Positions 1-12,620 are shown, numbered from the stretch's first letter. The stretch: 64,000 nucleotides of DNA from Tenrec ecaudatus (GCF_050624435.1 NC_134535.1:128640731-128704730); one strand, 5' to 3'. Notes: generated by a model from the letters alone, not told the origin. Translations and numbers: made by a program.

Positions 1-636
1 AGATGAAAGGGGGGGTATTAGTGGTCAGAGAGGAATAGAGAAACCACGTGAAAAAAGACAGAGCTTTGATGAAGTAATTTTTAGCCTAAAGGAACATTTT
101 TAGAGTTTTAAATCTGGGCAGCAATCCAGTTACAATGCATGAATTTATTAGACTGCTCTGCCAAGAGCAGGCATTTCTGTTTGCCATTGTTGATCTAGAC
201 TGGACATTTCCTATTTAGAGATGCCCAACATGTCAGTGTATTTCTTATTTTGGGTAAATCCCAAGACATCTACGAGGCAGGACCCCAGTTTCCATGATTG
301 AAACCAGCTCAGGAAACAACAGCATAGTTTGTGATCAAGCTCTCTTACACCGATGCTCCTGTCTGACCTTGAATCTGAAATCAGAAACTGACAACCACAG
401 CTGTGGGGGTTCTTCCTAGAAGGAGGCAGTGGTGGGGGCCCAGCAGGGGCAGAAGCAGAGACAAACCTGTAGATATGAACAACATAGTAGTAGGGGGATA
501 GCACCCTCCTAACAAGACCTTTGGGAGTAAATTCGCCACCTACCTTCCTTGCTCCTGTCTGCTTGCTAACACTGGTTCTTATGCTGTGGAAATTCTGTGA
601 TCAGAGCCCAGAGTAAGATGGAAATACAGGACTTAA
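1..636. other. unassigned sequence
   Basis: No repeat family, exon or RNA gene could be recognised here. The reading frames are short and lack recognisable domains. Confidence 0.4.
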
Positions 637-1720
637 AATGTGGTGAAGAAAGCTGATGGTGCCTAGCTATCGAGGGATATAGCATCTGAGATCTTAAAGG
701 CATGAAGGTAAACAAGGGGTCATATGGCTCAGAGGCAATGGGGTCCACATGGAAGAAGCACACCAGCCTGTGTGATCACAAGGTGCTGAAGGGATCCGTT
801 ATCAGGCATCAAAGAACAAAAAATCATATCTTTGTGTGCTCACCACCCTGATACAATCACTGAAGACAAATGGGTGCATAGGCAAATGTGGTGAAGAAAG
901 CTGATGGTGCCCGGCTATCAAAAGATACAGTGTCTGGGGTCTTAAAGACTTGAAGGTAAACAAGCGGCCATCTAGCTCAGAAGCAACAAAGCCCACATGG
1001 AAGAAGAACACCAGCCTATGCGATCACGAGGTATTGAAGGGATCAAGTTTCAGGAATTATCAGAACAAAAAATCATATCATTGTGAATAAGGGGGAGTGC
1101 AGAGTAGAGTTCCAAAGCCCATCTGTAGGCAATTGGACACTCTCTTAAAGAAGCATCGCGTGGAGGAGATGAGTCAGTCAGGGTGTGATGTAGCAATAAT
1201 GAAACATACAACTTTGCTCTAGTTCCTAAAGGTTTCCTCCCAACCCCACTATCATGATCCCAATTCTACCTTACAAATCTGGCTAGACAGAGGATGTACA
1301 CTGGTACAGATAGGAAATGGAAACTCAGGGAATCCAGGGCAGATGATCCCTTCAGGAAGAGTGGTGAGAGTGGTTATACTGGGAGGGTAGAGGAAGGGTG
1401 GGGTGGAAGTGGCACACTGATTATAAGGATCTATTCATAATCTCCTCCCTGGGGGATGGACAACAGAAAAGTAGGTGAAGGGAGACATCGGACAGTGTAA
1501 TACATAAAAAAATAATAATTTATAAATTAGCAAGGGGTCAGGAGGGAGGGGGAACAGGGAGGGTGGGGGGAAAATGAGGAGCTCAAGCCAGGAGCCTAAG
1601 TGGAGAGCAAATATTTTGAGAATGAAGAGGGCAATGAATGTACAAATGTGCTTTACACAAATGATGTATCTATGGATTGTGATAAGAGTTGCATGAGCCC
1701 CTAATAAAATGATTTTAAAA
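637..1720 (+). mobile_element. L1 3' UTR fragment, older subfamily
   Basis: This is a 5'-truncated L1 consisting only of 3' UTR. It matches the tails at 25.5, 35.0 and 43.3 kb almost end to end. Two tandem units start at 640 and 888. A G-rich purine tract follows at about 1541-1574, and the polyadenylation signal AATAAA lies at 1703-1708 just before an A-rich end. It belongs to the older subfamily by its 'gcatcgcgtggagga' wording near 1150. No coding capacity remains. Confidence 0.85.
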
Positions 1721-2780
1721 ATATATGGAAATGTTGCTGTTAAAAGACAAGAAAGGCCCCTTGAGCCTCACCTGGAAAAGGGGCAAATGGGGTGGTGGGG
1801 CAGGGGGGAGACAAAAAAATAAATGAAAGACAATAAAATAAACAATTATTTTCTATAGTCTCTTTATTGGTCTCAGCTTTGGTTTTTTTGTTCCTATTTA
1901 ATGCTGCCCTACCTCACGCATGGAAGTATTCATGGAGTGAGTGAGCCCAGTCTACTCTTTGCTTGGCTCTCCCTCCTGCCAACCTCTAGATCAATTTGCC
2001 ATACCTCAGCTGCAGGTAAGAAGGCTAATATCTGCCTCTGGTGGGCATGTGCACAAATTCACAGGCTTTGCACTTCAGGAAATCCTTAGTTCTTGAATTA
2101 GTGTGGCGTAATACTTTTTGAACATGTGATGGTGCTGCCAGCCTGGAACAAGGATGGCTTCTGTGATACCTTGCCCAATACTCTATAAGGAGCATGCAGC
2201 TCACTGCACCCCTTCCTGTGCTTATACTCAAGCCCTGACTAGGACCCAGGGTGACTGGGGATTCAGAGGGCCCTAGGTAATGTGACCTGGTGGCCTTTCT
2301 GTGTGGCTGAGGAGGCAGGAAGGGGAGATGAGGTAAAGCTAGGGCATCATGGGATAAGCAATGGGCAGTCAACGGAGAGAAGGCAAGAAGTAAGTTCTAC
2401 ATTTTGGTACCTGCACCAGTGTCCCATTGGACTTCACTTACAATGCGCAAATTGTAAGATACAATTCATGGCAATCTCAAAGCACTGACTGTAAAGCAGT
2501 AAATCCAAAGCCTGGGGCTGTTCTGAGGATGATTTCCTGTGTGACTCACTAGACACACACCCATAAAGTTAACCCTGTCTCTGGCACCTTTCCTTAAGAA
2601 AATGCATTTTATACTTAAATATATTGAGTTGTGTTTTGCTATTTATAACCCAAACTTTAAATAATGCAGAGTTGGTACCACACAGTGGTACCCGAGAACC
2701 TGGGGTGAAATTGAAGCATTGTTACCAGATTGAGTTGGAGGTAAAGTCAATGAAAACGTAGTGAATGCTCTTCCCGTTCT
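1721..2780. other. unassigned sequence
   Basis: A purine-rich stretch (about 1785-1850) leads into apparently unique DNA. I see no supported exon or repeat family. Confidence 0.4.
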
Positions 2781-3345
2781 CTGTCAAGGCACAGGATCAA
2801 GATGGAAAAGAGAACCCATGCAGGGACTTCTTGTCAAGCTCTGCCTCAACACCTGCATGGGGAGGATGGAGACCGACTGGCCCAGGCAGCTGAGGTGTTG
2901 GAACAGCTCACAGGCCAGACTCCTGTGTTCTCCAAAGCAGATACGCCATCAGATCCTTTGGCACTGGGAGAAATGAAAGCATTTCTGTCCATTGTTTAAT
3001 CCATGCTCTCGGCCGAGGAAATCTTGGAGAAAGGTCTAAAGGTTCAGGAGTCTGAGTTAAGAAAAGTAACATCTCAGACAACCAGAAATGTTGGTTTGGG
3101 GATCCAGGAACACATTGATCTGGGGGTTGAATACAACCCTGGAATTGGTCTGGAAATCCTGGACTTCTACGTGGTGTTGGGAAGGCCAGGACTCAGCATT
3201 TCAGACAAGGAGGGCAGGGCAGGGTGCGTTGGGGTCAGACACTGAGCCAGAAAAGAGGAGGCCATGCTCTGGTTCCAGAAGTCTGATGGGATTATCTTTC
3301 AAGGCAAATGAATTCTTGTTCTCAAAAGGCCAATCTGTTTATAGT
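2764..3345 (+). pseudogene. RPL11: RPL11 processed pseudogene (large ribosomal subunit protein uL5)
   Basis: The intact gene makes the 178-residue uL5 protein of the 60S ribosomal subunit. Here the coding sequence is intronless and broken. The initiator ATG has become AAG at 2786-2788. The stretch '[15 protein letters not shown]' is clear near 2896-2940 in one frame. '[11 protein letters not shown]' (about 3012-3044) and then 'GIQEHIDLG' and '[11 protein letters not shown]' (about 3100-3190) lie in another frame, so there are at least two frameshifts before 3010. The C-terminal part near 3245-3310 shifts again. A residual 3' UTR reaches about 3345, but no poly(A) tract or target duplication remains. 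The lack of introns indicates L1-mediated retroposition, and the decay indicates great age. It is not a functional ribosomal protein gene. Confidence 0.93.
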
Positions 3346-3374
3346 AGGGGGAAAATCTAATTAATATTGCTATT

Positions 3375-4035
3375 ATTCTTCGGTGCCATCAATTCGGTTC
3401 TCACCCATAGGGACACCATGTCGAACAGAACAAAACACTGCCCACACCTGTGCTATTCTCACAATTGTTCTTATGTTTGAGCTCACTGTTGCAGCCACTG
3501 TGTCAATCCATCTTCTCAAGGGCCTTCCTCTTTTTCTCTGAGCCTCTACTTTACCAAGCATGGTGTCCTTCTCCAGTAATTGTTAACATGTCTGAAGCAT
3601 GTTGTGAGAATGAAGTCTTGTAATCCTTGCCTCGAAAGAGCATGCTGGCTGTACTTCTTCCAAGACAGATGTGTTTGTTCTTTCACAGTCCATGGTACTT
3701 TCAGTATTCTTAGCCAGCACCATAAATCAAATACTTCTTTGGTTTCCTCAGTCAATGTCCTACTTCCACATGCAAATGAGGCAATTAAAAAATACCATGG
3801 CTTGGGTCACATGCACTTTAGTTCTCAAAGTAACACCCTTGCTTCTCAAAGCTGTAAAGAGGTTTTATGTAGCAGATTTACCCAATGTAATGTGCCATTT
3901 GATCAGTTGACTGCTGCTTCCATGAGAATTGATTGTGAATCCAATCAAGATGACATCCATTAGAACTGCAATGTTTTCTCTGCTTATCATCATGCTACAA
4001 ATTTATTGGTCCAGTTGTGAGGATTTTTCTTTTTT
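3375..4035 (-). mobile_element. RTE/BovB-type LINE, 3' end (antisense)
   Basis: Read on the minus strand, this is the end of an RTE reverse-transcriptase ORF plus its 3' tail. A recognisable 'ILKVPWTVKEQT' block (about 3690-3725) is followed by 'RKRGRPLRRWIDTV' (about 3490-3530) and the RTE terminal tail near 3378-3420. Frames are interrupted, so it is a dead fragment. Comparable plus-strand pieces lie at 42.9-44.4 and 55.7-56.2 kb. Confidence 0.85.
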
Positions 4036-4760
4036 TAATTTTTTAATCATTATTTTTAAACAGTTGTATTAGCACAGAATTCACATATTGTACAATTTAA
4101 TACCTCAATCATAATTAAGAAGTTATATAATTAGCCTCTCAATCAACTTTATAACATTTCTTTGATCATATTGTCATTGTTATTAGCTCCCCATTTCCCC
4201 CATACTCCCAATAAACCATTAATCCAGTTCCTGTCTCCATAGATTAACCTATCCTGGATTTCATATACAGAAAAACATTAAAAACAAACAAAAATAAACT
4301 AACAACAACAACAAAGTAAAACAGAGAAAACCCCTCAATCAAAAAGAAAGTAAAAATTCAAGATAGATAACCATTCAGAAACAGTAACAGGAGTAATGGT
4401 TCTCTGAGGGTACAGGAAGAGAGAGGGTGGGGGGAAGGGAGTAATGGGGAAGTGAAAGCATTGATAACACATAATCACACTCAATATCCAGAAGTGTATG
4501 TGAATGGATATAATGGATTGTATAAGATATGGCAAAAAAATAAAAAAGATTCAAAAGTATTTTTTTTTAAAGAATAGGGTTCCTGGGGGTTATGCTGGGA
4601 GACAGAGAGGTCAAAGGGGAGCTGATATCAAGGAGTTCAAGAAGAAAGAAAGAAATGATTTTTTAAAATGAGACAGTAAAATAAAGATAGCAAAAATATA
4701 AAAAACTAGAACAAATTTAAAATGTGTCAAAAAAGAAATTAAATGGTAAGTTGTTAAATT
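4036..4760. mobile_element. old L1-like 3' UTR, AT-rich
   Basis: This A/T-rich region has an A-run context and the wording of an older Afrotherian L1 tail that differs from the other tails in the window. The orientation is mixed: the first 200 bp look antisense and the remainder looks sense. The assignment rests on remembered similarity only. Confidence 0.4.
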
Positions 4761-4861
4761 TTAACCGTCCTAACGGCATCTGCAATCATTCACTTTCCAT
4801 TGGATTCTTCATGTGTTAGCAAGGTTGTTGACATCCATTGAGTTTTAATCCTCACAGAAAG

Positions 4862-5047
4862 CTGAGAGTGTGGCAGTCATGCATTGGGCTGCTAAGTGCA
4901 AGGTCAGCTGCTCCCAGAGAAAAAGACAGGGTTCCTACTCCTTCCTGTGAAGATCACAGTCTTGAAACCCACACGGGCAGTTTTACTCTGTCCTGTAAGG
5001 TCACTGTGCGTGGGAAATGACTCAAAGGCAGTGAGCTGGGTTTTATT
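4862..5047 (+). mobile_element. AfroSINE
   Basis: It has a tRNA-derived head ('gggctgctaagtgcaaggtc'), a central 'gagaaaaagacagggttcctac' type block, and the characteristic tail with 'cactgtgcgtgg...ggcagtgagctggg'. It is moderately diverged. Confidence 0.85.
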
Positions 5048-6966
5048 GTTTTGTTTTAATTAATATTAAGTAATAGCCATTTGACAGTTCCTGGCTGGTA
5101 ACATTGAAATCAGTAATTACTTAGGGTTACCTAGAAGATGTTGTTCATTGGAGTCAAGCCATTGGGAAATTGAGTGGCCACTGTTCATAAAAAGTATGGA
5201 AGAAATAAAAGCATATGCACTGCTCTGGCTGTCGACATGTTGCATAAAGGACAAGATCAAGGAGCAGAAATTATGCGAAGCCTTAATGAAGTCCAAAGAT
5301 TTTCTATGACCTTGTTTTAAAAAAAAGAAAAGGAAAGTATGTCTTTCAGGCATAGACTAAGATAAAATCAATTTCACGCTTTGATCCTATGAGCTTCCAA
5401 TTTACAACAGTTAAATTCACAGCCTCATTAGGCCTCTCGCGTCAAAGTCAGAACACTCATTAAGAATGACTAGGAACTTGAGATTGGACAGGGGCTATAG
5501 GACAGCATTGAAAGCATTTGGAGTGACTCCTACACCCATAACAGAAGCATGTCCTTCTCCCTTGTCTGATAAGGCTGCGAAGCTTTGTCTGAAGACTATG
5601 TAACCCTTTGAGGCAGCAATTCTCCTCATGTCCCACCTCAATTTCCCATAATTATTTCAGACCTAGACCTATAAGCTATAACATAATTTCAAGAGTCAAT
5701 TACAAAGTCAAATTCAGAATGAGAAGTCTTACCTACATTTTCTAATTTACATTAGCTTTGTCTAAATGATATGAAAAAGGGGTAGATTGTGAGAGACCTA
5801 CATTAAAAGGAAAATATATCTTTTAGATTTATATTCATAGGTTGATATCGATTTCCATACTTTCTATTTTGGATTCTATTTGCTGACTTTAGATTTTGAG
5901 CCTGATTCTAATCAAGCAAAATTGTCTTTGCTTGATATGCTAAATTGTACCTCAAGTGAAGTAAAGTTTATATGCCATTAACACTTTGGTTACACACATA
6001 CACACACACATGAATAATCTAAGAAATGGGAATGCTATGGCAGGTTTTTCATGTGGGAATGCACATGCATGCCTTCATTTTAAAACTTTAAAAAGTCCCT
6101 GTCACTAACATAGTAACAGATACACTAAGTAGAATTCTAGTATCTTTTATAAATGCCTTGGAATTTGTTTTCTTTGAGCAGGAATCAGATGAGAGACACT
6201 TATAGTGAGGTGCTCGTTTCAATTTCAATCATTTTGGACAGATTCCAGTGTGGTAAAAGCCAACTAGCAGCTCTTAGTCACCGGAGACAGGGAGGAGATG
6301 GTTATTCTCATAACCATCCTGGGCAGCACAGTCAGCTTTGTTGTTAATGATGGCAACTATTGGGATTTTAAATGACAACTCATTCATTATTAGGTCACCG
6401 ATGGGTGATTTCTAAAAGTACACCTTGATTTAGGTGACTTACAAACTCCAGGTCTGATGGATGGACTTTGTATTTAAGCTCCACCAAGAAAGTCATGACC
6501 CCAGTTCCCCACATGAAACATTTTACCAACCTAGAGTCCCTCCAGTGAAGTTGATTGGCCTTAAGGAAAGCCCGAGATTAATATAATATGCAGCATACTT
6601 ATTTCCATTTTCAGTCGTCACCAAAAAGGAATGTATCCATTAAGTGGGGGAGGGAAGAGTCCATAGGATTTGGGATCCATTTGGCCTCACTGTCACCTTT
6701 TCAGGAGACCAAACCTATTCAATATGTATTCCCCCAGTTTCTGAGACAATAGTTGAAATGTTAACCAATAGGAAATTTTGGTTTTCTTCTCCCTCCAACT
6801 ATGGAGTAAGAGCTTATCATAGACAGTATTAAATGTGAGGAAATGCCAAGTGGAGCTCGCTTCTCACAAAATTCTTGACCGTGAACAATATGGTGTCCCT
6901 ATAGTCATCTCAGAAATTGCAGCACTTGCAAAGACGTAAAAGATGAAAGATGATCATTCCAGCCCT
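5048..6966. other. unassigned sequence
   Basis: Apparently unique A/T-rich DNA with a short CA run near 5995-6012. No exon, repeat family or RNA gene was recognised. Confidence 0.4.
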
Positions 6967-7665
6967 GTGTTAGGTAGGGTTCTCTAGAGAAACAAAGCCA
7001 GGACATTTATGATTATATACATGAGGACATGCATATGTAGCAAGAAGGAATATAACAGGTGATTAGTCCACACAGCCATACAGAGGGCTCAGTTCAACTC
7101 ACTTTCATGGAATAGTTCATATACTGGAAGTCCTTCAACTCACGTGGGCTGCCATGTCCAAGGTCATGGAAGCAGACAGCAGTCTTCCCTCAGGCAAGGC
7201 AGGCAGAGTCTGTCCACAGGCAGCAGGCAGTAGGGTGGAGGCAGTTGGGTGAATCAGCAACAGTCAGCAGCTTGGGAGTTTAGCGAGGTAGGCCCTGATG
7301 AGATCTAGAACTCAAGCATGGTGACAGGATCCATCAACATCAAGCTCAAGTAGTATACACACCAGCACCATGGTGAAGCAGGTCTTGAAGGAATCTCAAG
7401 CTCCAGGGATACAATCCACAGGTTGGCTTGGTCTACAGGGAGTGGAGCACATAGGATGAGGCAGGAACTAGCTAAAGCAACAGCACACTGGTCTGATCAC
7501 CGGGAGCAAGAGCAAGATGGGATGTTGGCTAGCTTATTTATTTTCATTGTCCTCCAATGAAGCTATGACCCAACCGAACTCCACCTACATGTTCTCATTG
7601 GCCAAATTGGCACAATAAACCCAACTACCACAAGCAGGTTCTTATATAATTCAAAAGTGTGAGTT
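6967..7665 (+). repeat. interspersed repeat of unassigned class, copy 1
   Basis: The element begins 'ttaggtagggttctctagag' and ends near 'ttggcacaataaacccaact'. The same two termini occur in reverse at 17.29-17.86 kb and again in the plus direction at 60.66-61.17 kb, with diverged interiors. No long ORF is present. It could be an LTR-like or LINE-tail family. Confidence 0.6.
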
Positions 7666-7724
7666 AGTGAAGGAAAAAATGGTTATTTTGAAAAATATAT
7701 GATTGCCTATTATTAAAAACTTGA

Positions 7725-9033
7725 GGTCTAGACAAAGACATGTACATACAAATATATATATGAGGATGGGGAAATAGATCTATGTGTCTATATTTATAGG
7801 TTTAGTATTAAGGTGGCGGAAGGACCTTGGGTCTCTACTCAAGCACTCCCTCAATGTATGAATACTTTCTTCTATTAAATTGGCATTCTATGATGCTCAC
7901 CCTTCCGACACAACTGCTGAAGCCAAAGCGGGTGAACAAGTAAATGTGGTGAAGAAAGCTGATGGTGCCCAGCTATCAAAAGAGATAGTGTCTGGGGTCT
8001 TAAAGGCTTGAAGACAAACAAGCGGCCATCTAGCTCAGAAGCAACAAAGTCCACATGGAAGAACACACCAGCCTGTGTGATCACGTGGTTCCGAAGGGAT
8101 CAGTTATCAGTCATCAAAGAACAAAAAATCATATCATTGGGTGCACACCTCCATGATACGATCGCTGAGGACAAACGAGTGCATAAGCAAATGTGGCGAA
8201 GAAAGCTGATGGTTTCTGGCTATCAAAACCGATAGTGTCTGGGGTCTTAAAGGCTTGAAGGTGAACAAGCGGTCATCTAGCTCAGAAGCAACAAAGCCCA
8301 CATGGAAGAAGCACACCAGCCTGTGCGATCATGGTGTCGAAGGGATCAGGTATAAGGCATCATTAGAAAAAATAATCTTACCATAGTGAATGAAGGGGGA
8401 AGTGCAGAGTGGAGACTCAAAGCCCATTTGTCAGCCACTGGAGATCCACACACAGAGGGGTCAAGGGGAGGAGATGAGTCAGTCAGGGTGCGATATAGCA
8501 CCGATAAAGAATACAACTTTCTTCTGATTCCTAAATGCTTCCTCCCCACAACTACCATGATCTGAATTCTATCTTGCAAGACTAGACAGAGCAGAGGTTG
8601 TACACCGGTGTATATAGGAACTGGAGGCACAGGGAATCCAGGGTGGATGATACCTTCAGGACCAGGGGTGTAAGGGGCGATACTGGGAGAGTAGAGGGTG
8701 AGTGGGTTGGAAAGGAGGAACCGATTACAAGGATCTACATGTGACCTCCTCCCTGGGGGATGGACAACAGAGAAGAGGGTAAAGGGAGATGTCAGATAGG
8801 GCAAGATATGACAAAATAATAATCTATAAATTATCAAGGGCTCATGAGGGAGGGGGCAGCGGGGAGGGAGGGGAAAAAAAGAGGTCCTGATGCAAAGGGC
8901 TTAAGTGGAGAGCAAATGCTTTGAAAATGATGAGGGCAAAGAATGTACAGATGTGCTTTATACAATTGATGTATGTATATGTATGGATTGTGATAAGAGT
9001 TGTATGAGCCCCTAATAAAATGTTAAAATAAAA
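7725..9033 (+). mobile_element. young L1, 5'-truncated, 3' UTR only
   Basis: This fragment starts deep in the L1 3' UTR. It carries both tandem units (starts 7946 and 8193), the G-rich tract (8847-8876), AATAAA at 9014-9019 and an A tail. A perfect 10 bp direct repeat, 'aaaaacttga', flanks it at 7715-7724 and 9034-9043. That is the expected target-site duplication of L1 target-primed reverse transcription. Its sequence groups with the copies at 41.2 and 56.2 kb. Confidence 0.93.
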
Positions 9034-9043
9034 AAAAACTTGA

Positions 9044-10430
9044 CCTTATTTATGCTGTCCATTTACACGTGTTCTCTTTACTGGAGCAAATCAATTCATT
9101 CCCAGATAACTGGAATGAAGCTTTAATTGGGAAAAATTGTGTGTGGGGTGTATTTCTTTATTTTCTGTCTATTTTATTAGAAAGAAAACTGAAAAGTGGT
9201 GCACTTTTTAACTTAGAGGGACAGCAGGACAGCTTCACTGTCTCTCCTCAATGTTACATCCAGCTCTAGCCAACAGTTAGCCTATGAGAAACTCAGTCAT
9301 CACATTGCATCACAGGAAATCATGCTGGGCCGCTGCATTAGTAAAATCATATAAAAGGGGATCTACTGAATACAAATAGATGATTGCCCTAGATGCTTTG
9401 GTGAAGAATATACATATGAGACCGTGGGAGCTAAATCTGTCTCACAAACAAAATCAACCAAGGACCTCATGAAACAATCAAGGCTTACACCAGGGAAACC
9501 CATTCCAGAATGATGGCAAAGCGGACACGCCTATCATCTATTACAAAGAAAAAGATTTTGTGATCCTGTTTTGAATTTAGAGGCCACATTTTTAAAGACT
9601 ACTGTGCAGTTACAAAAAATTTACCACATGTCAGGAAAAACTGCCGGTTGAGTGAACCTCCCAGAGAGGGATGATCCCTGACGTGGCGCAGGCGGTTGCA
9701 CAAGCAACTCTACTCTGGGACCCGGTTACATTATGACCCAAAGTTACTCTGAAGGGCGGGTCAGAAAATTGCTCATGGCAGTAAGCTTGAAAATGGTTAG
9801 CTTGACATTTTATCTTCGCAGAGCTATGTGATAAGCCATGCATGCCTGGGTGACTCCAACATCACATGAAGTTGGTGTGTGTGAAAGAAGACTCTGAAAA
9901 GTACTGAATACCTTTGTCAATTGCACAAGCAGGTAACTCACCTTCCCAAGCATTAACTCCTACCTTAATGCCATCCTTTGGTCAAACCATCTTTCCGATT
10001 CTCTGTGATCCCTTGGCCAAGGCTTAAAAAGGAAATTAGACCTTGGTTAGATTAGTTCTGCAGGAAATGATCATTCAAACTGATAGGTGAAACAGCTAAA
10101 GAAGTATAGCTTTCACTAAACATGGTCCAAATTGTTTGGGGGATGGGAGTGGAAACTCTCAGGGCCAAATTATCAAATGTTGCTTCTTTGAAGTAGGAAA
10201 AGCAAAGAGGTCAACTTCCTGTGGCCTCCTGACAGCAATGCTCAGGACTTAGGAGTGGTGTGTGGAGTTCCTGAGTGCCTCCCCTCAACCTCTGTTACGG
10301 CTTTACTAGACCTACATGTCTACTCTGATCTTTCCTTAAGGGCACTCTGTCTGATATGGTCACCCCCATCATAAGACAAGGGAACAAGATAGTCCCCAGG
10401 CAAGAAAGATAGCTTCCCTCGCATTTATGT
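9044..10430. other. unassigned sequence
   Basis: Apparently unique DNA. Short open frames have no recognisable domains and no splice context. Confidence 0.4.
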
Positions 10431-10615
10431 CCTCTCTCATTCTCTCTTTACTCAGTTACCATCCCCATCTCTCCTTCTGCATGTATCTCTATCATCTCTT
10501 TGTCCCTACTAACTTTAGCATCTCTATCTGTCTCTATCACCCCCTTCTCTAGTTCTATCATCTTCATTTCTATCTCTATCTTTCACTCTATCGCCCGCTC
10601 TCATCTCCAAATCTG
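10431..10615. repeat. pyrimidine-rich low-complexity tract
   Basis: Imperfect CTCT/CTAT repetition dominates the plus strand ('tctctatctgtctctatc' type units). Confidence 0.7.
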
Positions 10616-11640
10616 TGGTTGAAGCCTCCTCAAAATACCATAGAAACTGAACCAGAAGAATGGCCCTTGTCCAGCACACCTCCTTAACCTGATCATCCTA
10701 TGTCTACAGGGCCTTAAGCTTCCCTTCTTTATGTGTCCAAGCTAGATTTGTATCACATCCTATCATATGAACTGCTCATCACAAAACCCCTCAGAAAATT
10801 AGAAAATGTTTTATGAGGACCAGATATGATCAACATTCTTGTTCTTGATTTGGGTTCCATGTCAGTAGCCAGGGAGAGAGATTGGGAAACTCATTGACTG
10901 GCCTCAGTTTGCAGCTCTGAATAAAAGAGGACTGAAGAGTACAACAATTGTCGAAGGGGAATTTTCTTTATATGAAAATACGGTGACAGGCTGGCCTCCA
11001 CCTGAAATAGATAGGCTCACATATGAATTCCTCATCCGTAATTATACAACTCCAGCCAAGCAATAATGATTGCAATAAGCTAAAGAGACCTTGGGTTAAG
11101 TGAATTATTATAGTTGACAATAGAGGTGTAAACATGACCCTAATTAAATAATCCATCTCTTTTGCAAGTTACTGAATATTAGCTATGTTTCTAATTAAAC
11201 CAAGTACGGGGAAGAACACTCTATTCACCAAGACAGCAATGCAGCAGCATTGTGAATTCCTTGACAGACTGATCACACAGACTTGATTTTTCAGTGTATT
11301 TTGTTAGCTGTCAAAACTCAAAAAGGGTTCACTTGATATTAAGCCTTTCCTCCAACAGATCTTCAGCCTTTGACCACCCCCCCCCTTTATTCTGTAGAAT
11401 ACAGAGAAGCTAGGATGGCAAGCAAATCTCCTGTTATAAAACAAGGCACATTTCTGTGTACTTATCAGATGGACTTGCTACAGGCCCCATAGACCAAGAG
11501 AGAGAGCATGTCCTTGTTCTTAGCTTACAAATAAATGAATATTCTTAAAAATAAAACTATGGCAGTAAGTGTGTCTACACAGAATGTCAAAGGAGACACA
11601 AGATTGTCAGAGATGAATAGACCCATGTCCCTGTCTCTGA
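10616..11640. other. unassigned sequence
   Basis: No family was recognised. An A/T-rich stretch at 11080-11220 contains several 'aattaaa' type motifs, and a C-run lies near 11375-11385. Confidence 0.4.
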
Positions 11641-11680
11641 GCACGCAGGCACGTGCACGCGTGCACACACACACAAATAC
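11641..11680. repeat. alternating purine-pyrimidine tract with perfect palindrome
   Basis: The 14 bp palindrome 'gtgcacgcgtgcac' at 11653-11666 runs straight into a CA repeat. Confidence 0.85.
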
Positions 11681-11710
11681 TCCTACAAACAAAACAAAAC
11701 AGAAACGCAC

Positions 11711-11893
11711 TGCCATGGACTTAATTTGAACTCACTGTGACCCCATGTATCGGAGTAGAACCACTCCATGGGATTTCCTTGGCTTTAATCTTTGCAGAAG
11801 CAGATTAGTGTTCTTCTGCAGCAGGCCGGCTGCATTTGAACAACCAATCTTTACATTAGTTGTGGAGTATAAAGCATGTGCACCACCCAGAAG
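11711..11893 (-). mobile_element. AfroSINE (antisense)
   Basis: The antisense tail appears first ('actcactgtgaccccatgta'). Next come the 'gcagaagcagattag' block and the tRNA-like head near 11875-11893 ('gtgcaccaccc'). Confidence 0.75.
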
Positions 11894-12620
11894 CTTTTCT
11901 CAAGAAGAGTCCTCAATCCTCTAGAAAAGAGGATTCTACCCTCAAGAAAAGCGCTCAGTCCTCCACTAAAAGAACTTCAAACTGGCACATTCTGCTTGAG
12001 GTCCTCCTGGACCGAAGTTCATCTCTAGATCAGCAGCCTACATCCCATCAGCTGTTGCAGGCTTCACAAGCCACGTGTAATTACAACCCTAGTAATAATG
12101 AGTGGTTTTCTCACTTACGCTCTGACAGCTGCGCTGTAGCCTGCCAGCCATATTGGATGTGCAGGAAGAGAGGATTGCCTCTCAAACAGAATCGTCTGCC
12201 ATGTCTGTATTGCATGGTGTTGACAGTTCTTCCTGCAGGATGCAACGTGATGGAGCAATTATATCTCAGTAAAAAAAAAAAAAATTCACTAGGCTCCATC
12301 CAATGATTTATTTAGTTAACAGCTTAGCTAATTATGTCAATTTGACAGTTTCAAGAAGGAAAGGCAAACACACATGAGCTAGATGAAGGGATGGTCTCCA
12401 TGATGTTTTATTCCAAGGTATGCTTAGGAATGCCAATCATTTCTTGATAAAATCACTAAGCTATCTAGCACTCCCCTAGAATCAAACCTATCCCCTCAAT
12501 TTTAAAACTAACTTACTTCTTTTCGCCACACCACTCAATGAGGCAGCATGAGGAAAAACACCAAGCAAGCAATAATAAGCATTTATCTTTCAAATAAGGT
12601 AATGTTTCTTCCATTAGGAA
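11894..12620. other. unassigned sequence with short A-run
   Basis: No family recognised. A poly(A) run lies at about 12271-12284. Open frames here are short and unconvincing. Confidence 0.35.

Noticed and set aside
802..1011. Recurring ~60-codon antisense frame in each L1 3' UTR tandem unit (also at 7875, 8134, 25701, 41577, 41836)
   Set aside because: The frame recurs because the DNA is shared. It begins at a non-ATG codon. Comparing the 0.8 and 25.7 kb units, most of the roughly dozen substitutions change the residue, as expected without selection.
2764..3345. Functional ribosomal protein gene
   Set aside because: The start codon is lost and several frameshifts interrupt the frame.
6967..7665. 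Endogenous retrovirus LTR
   Set aside because: No tandem LTR pair, primer site or gag/pol/env remains were seen anywhere in the window, so the class was left open.
8346..8837. 163-codon minus-strand frame, with partial equivalents at 42.3 and 56.4 kb
   Set aside because: It is wholly antisense to the L1 3' UTR, starts at a non-ATG codon and has no recognisable domain. Other copies break it at different points.
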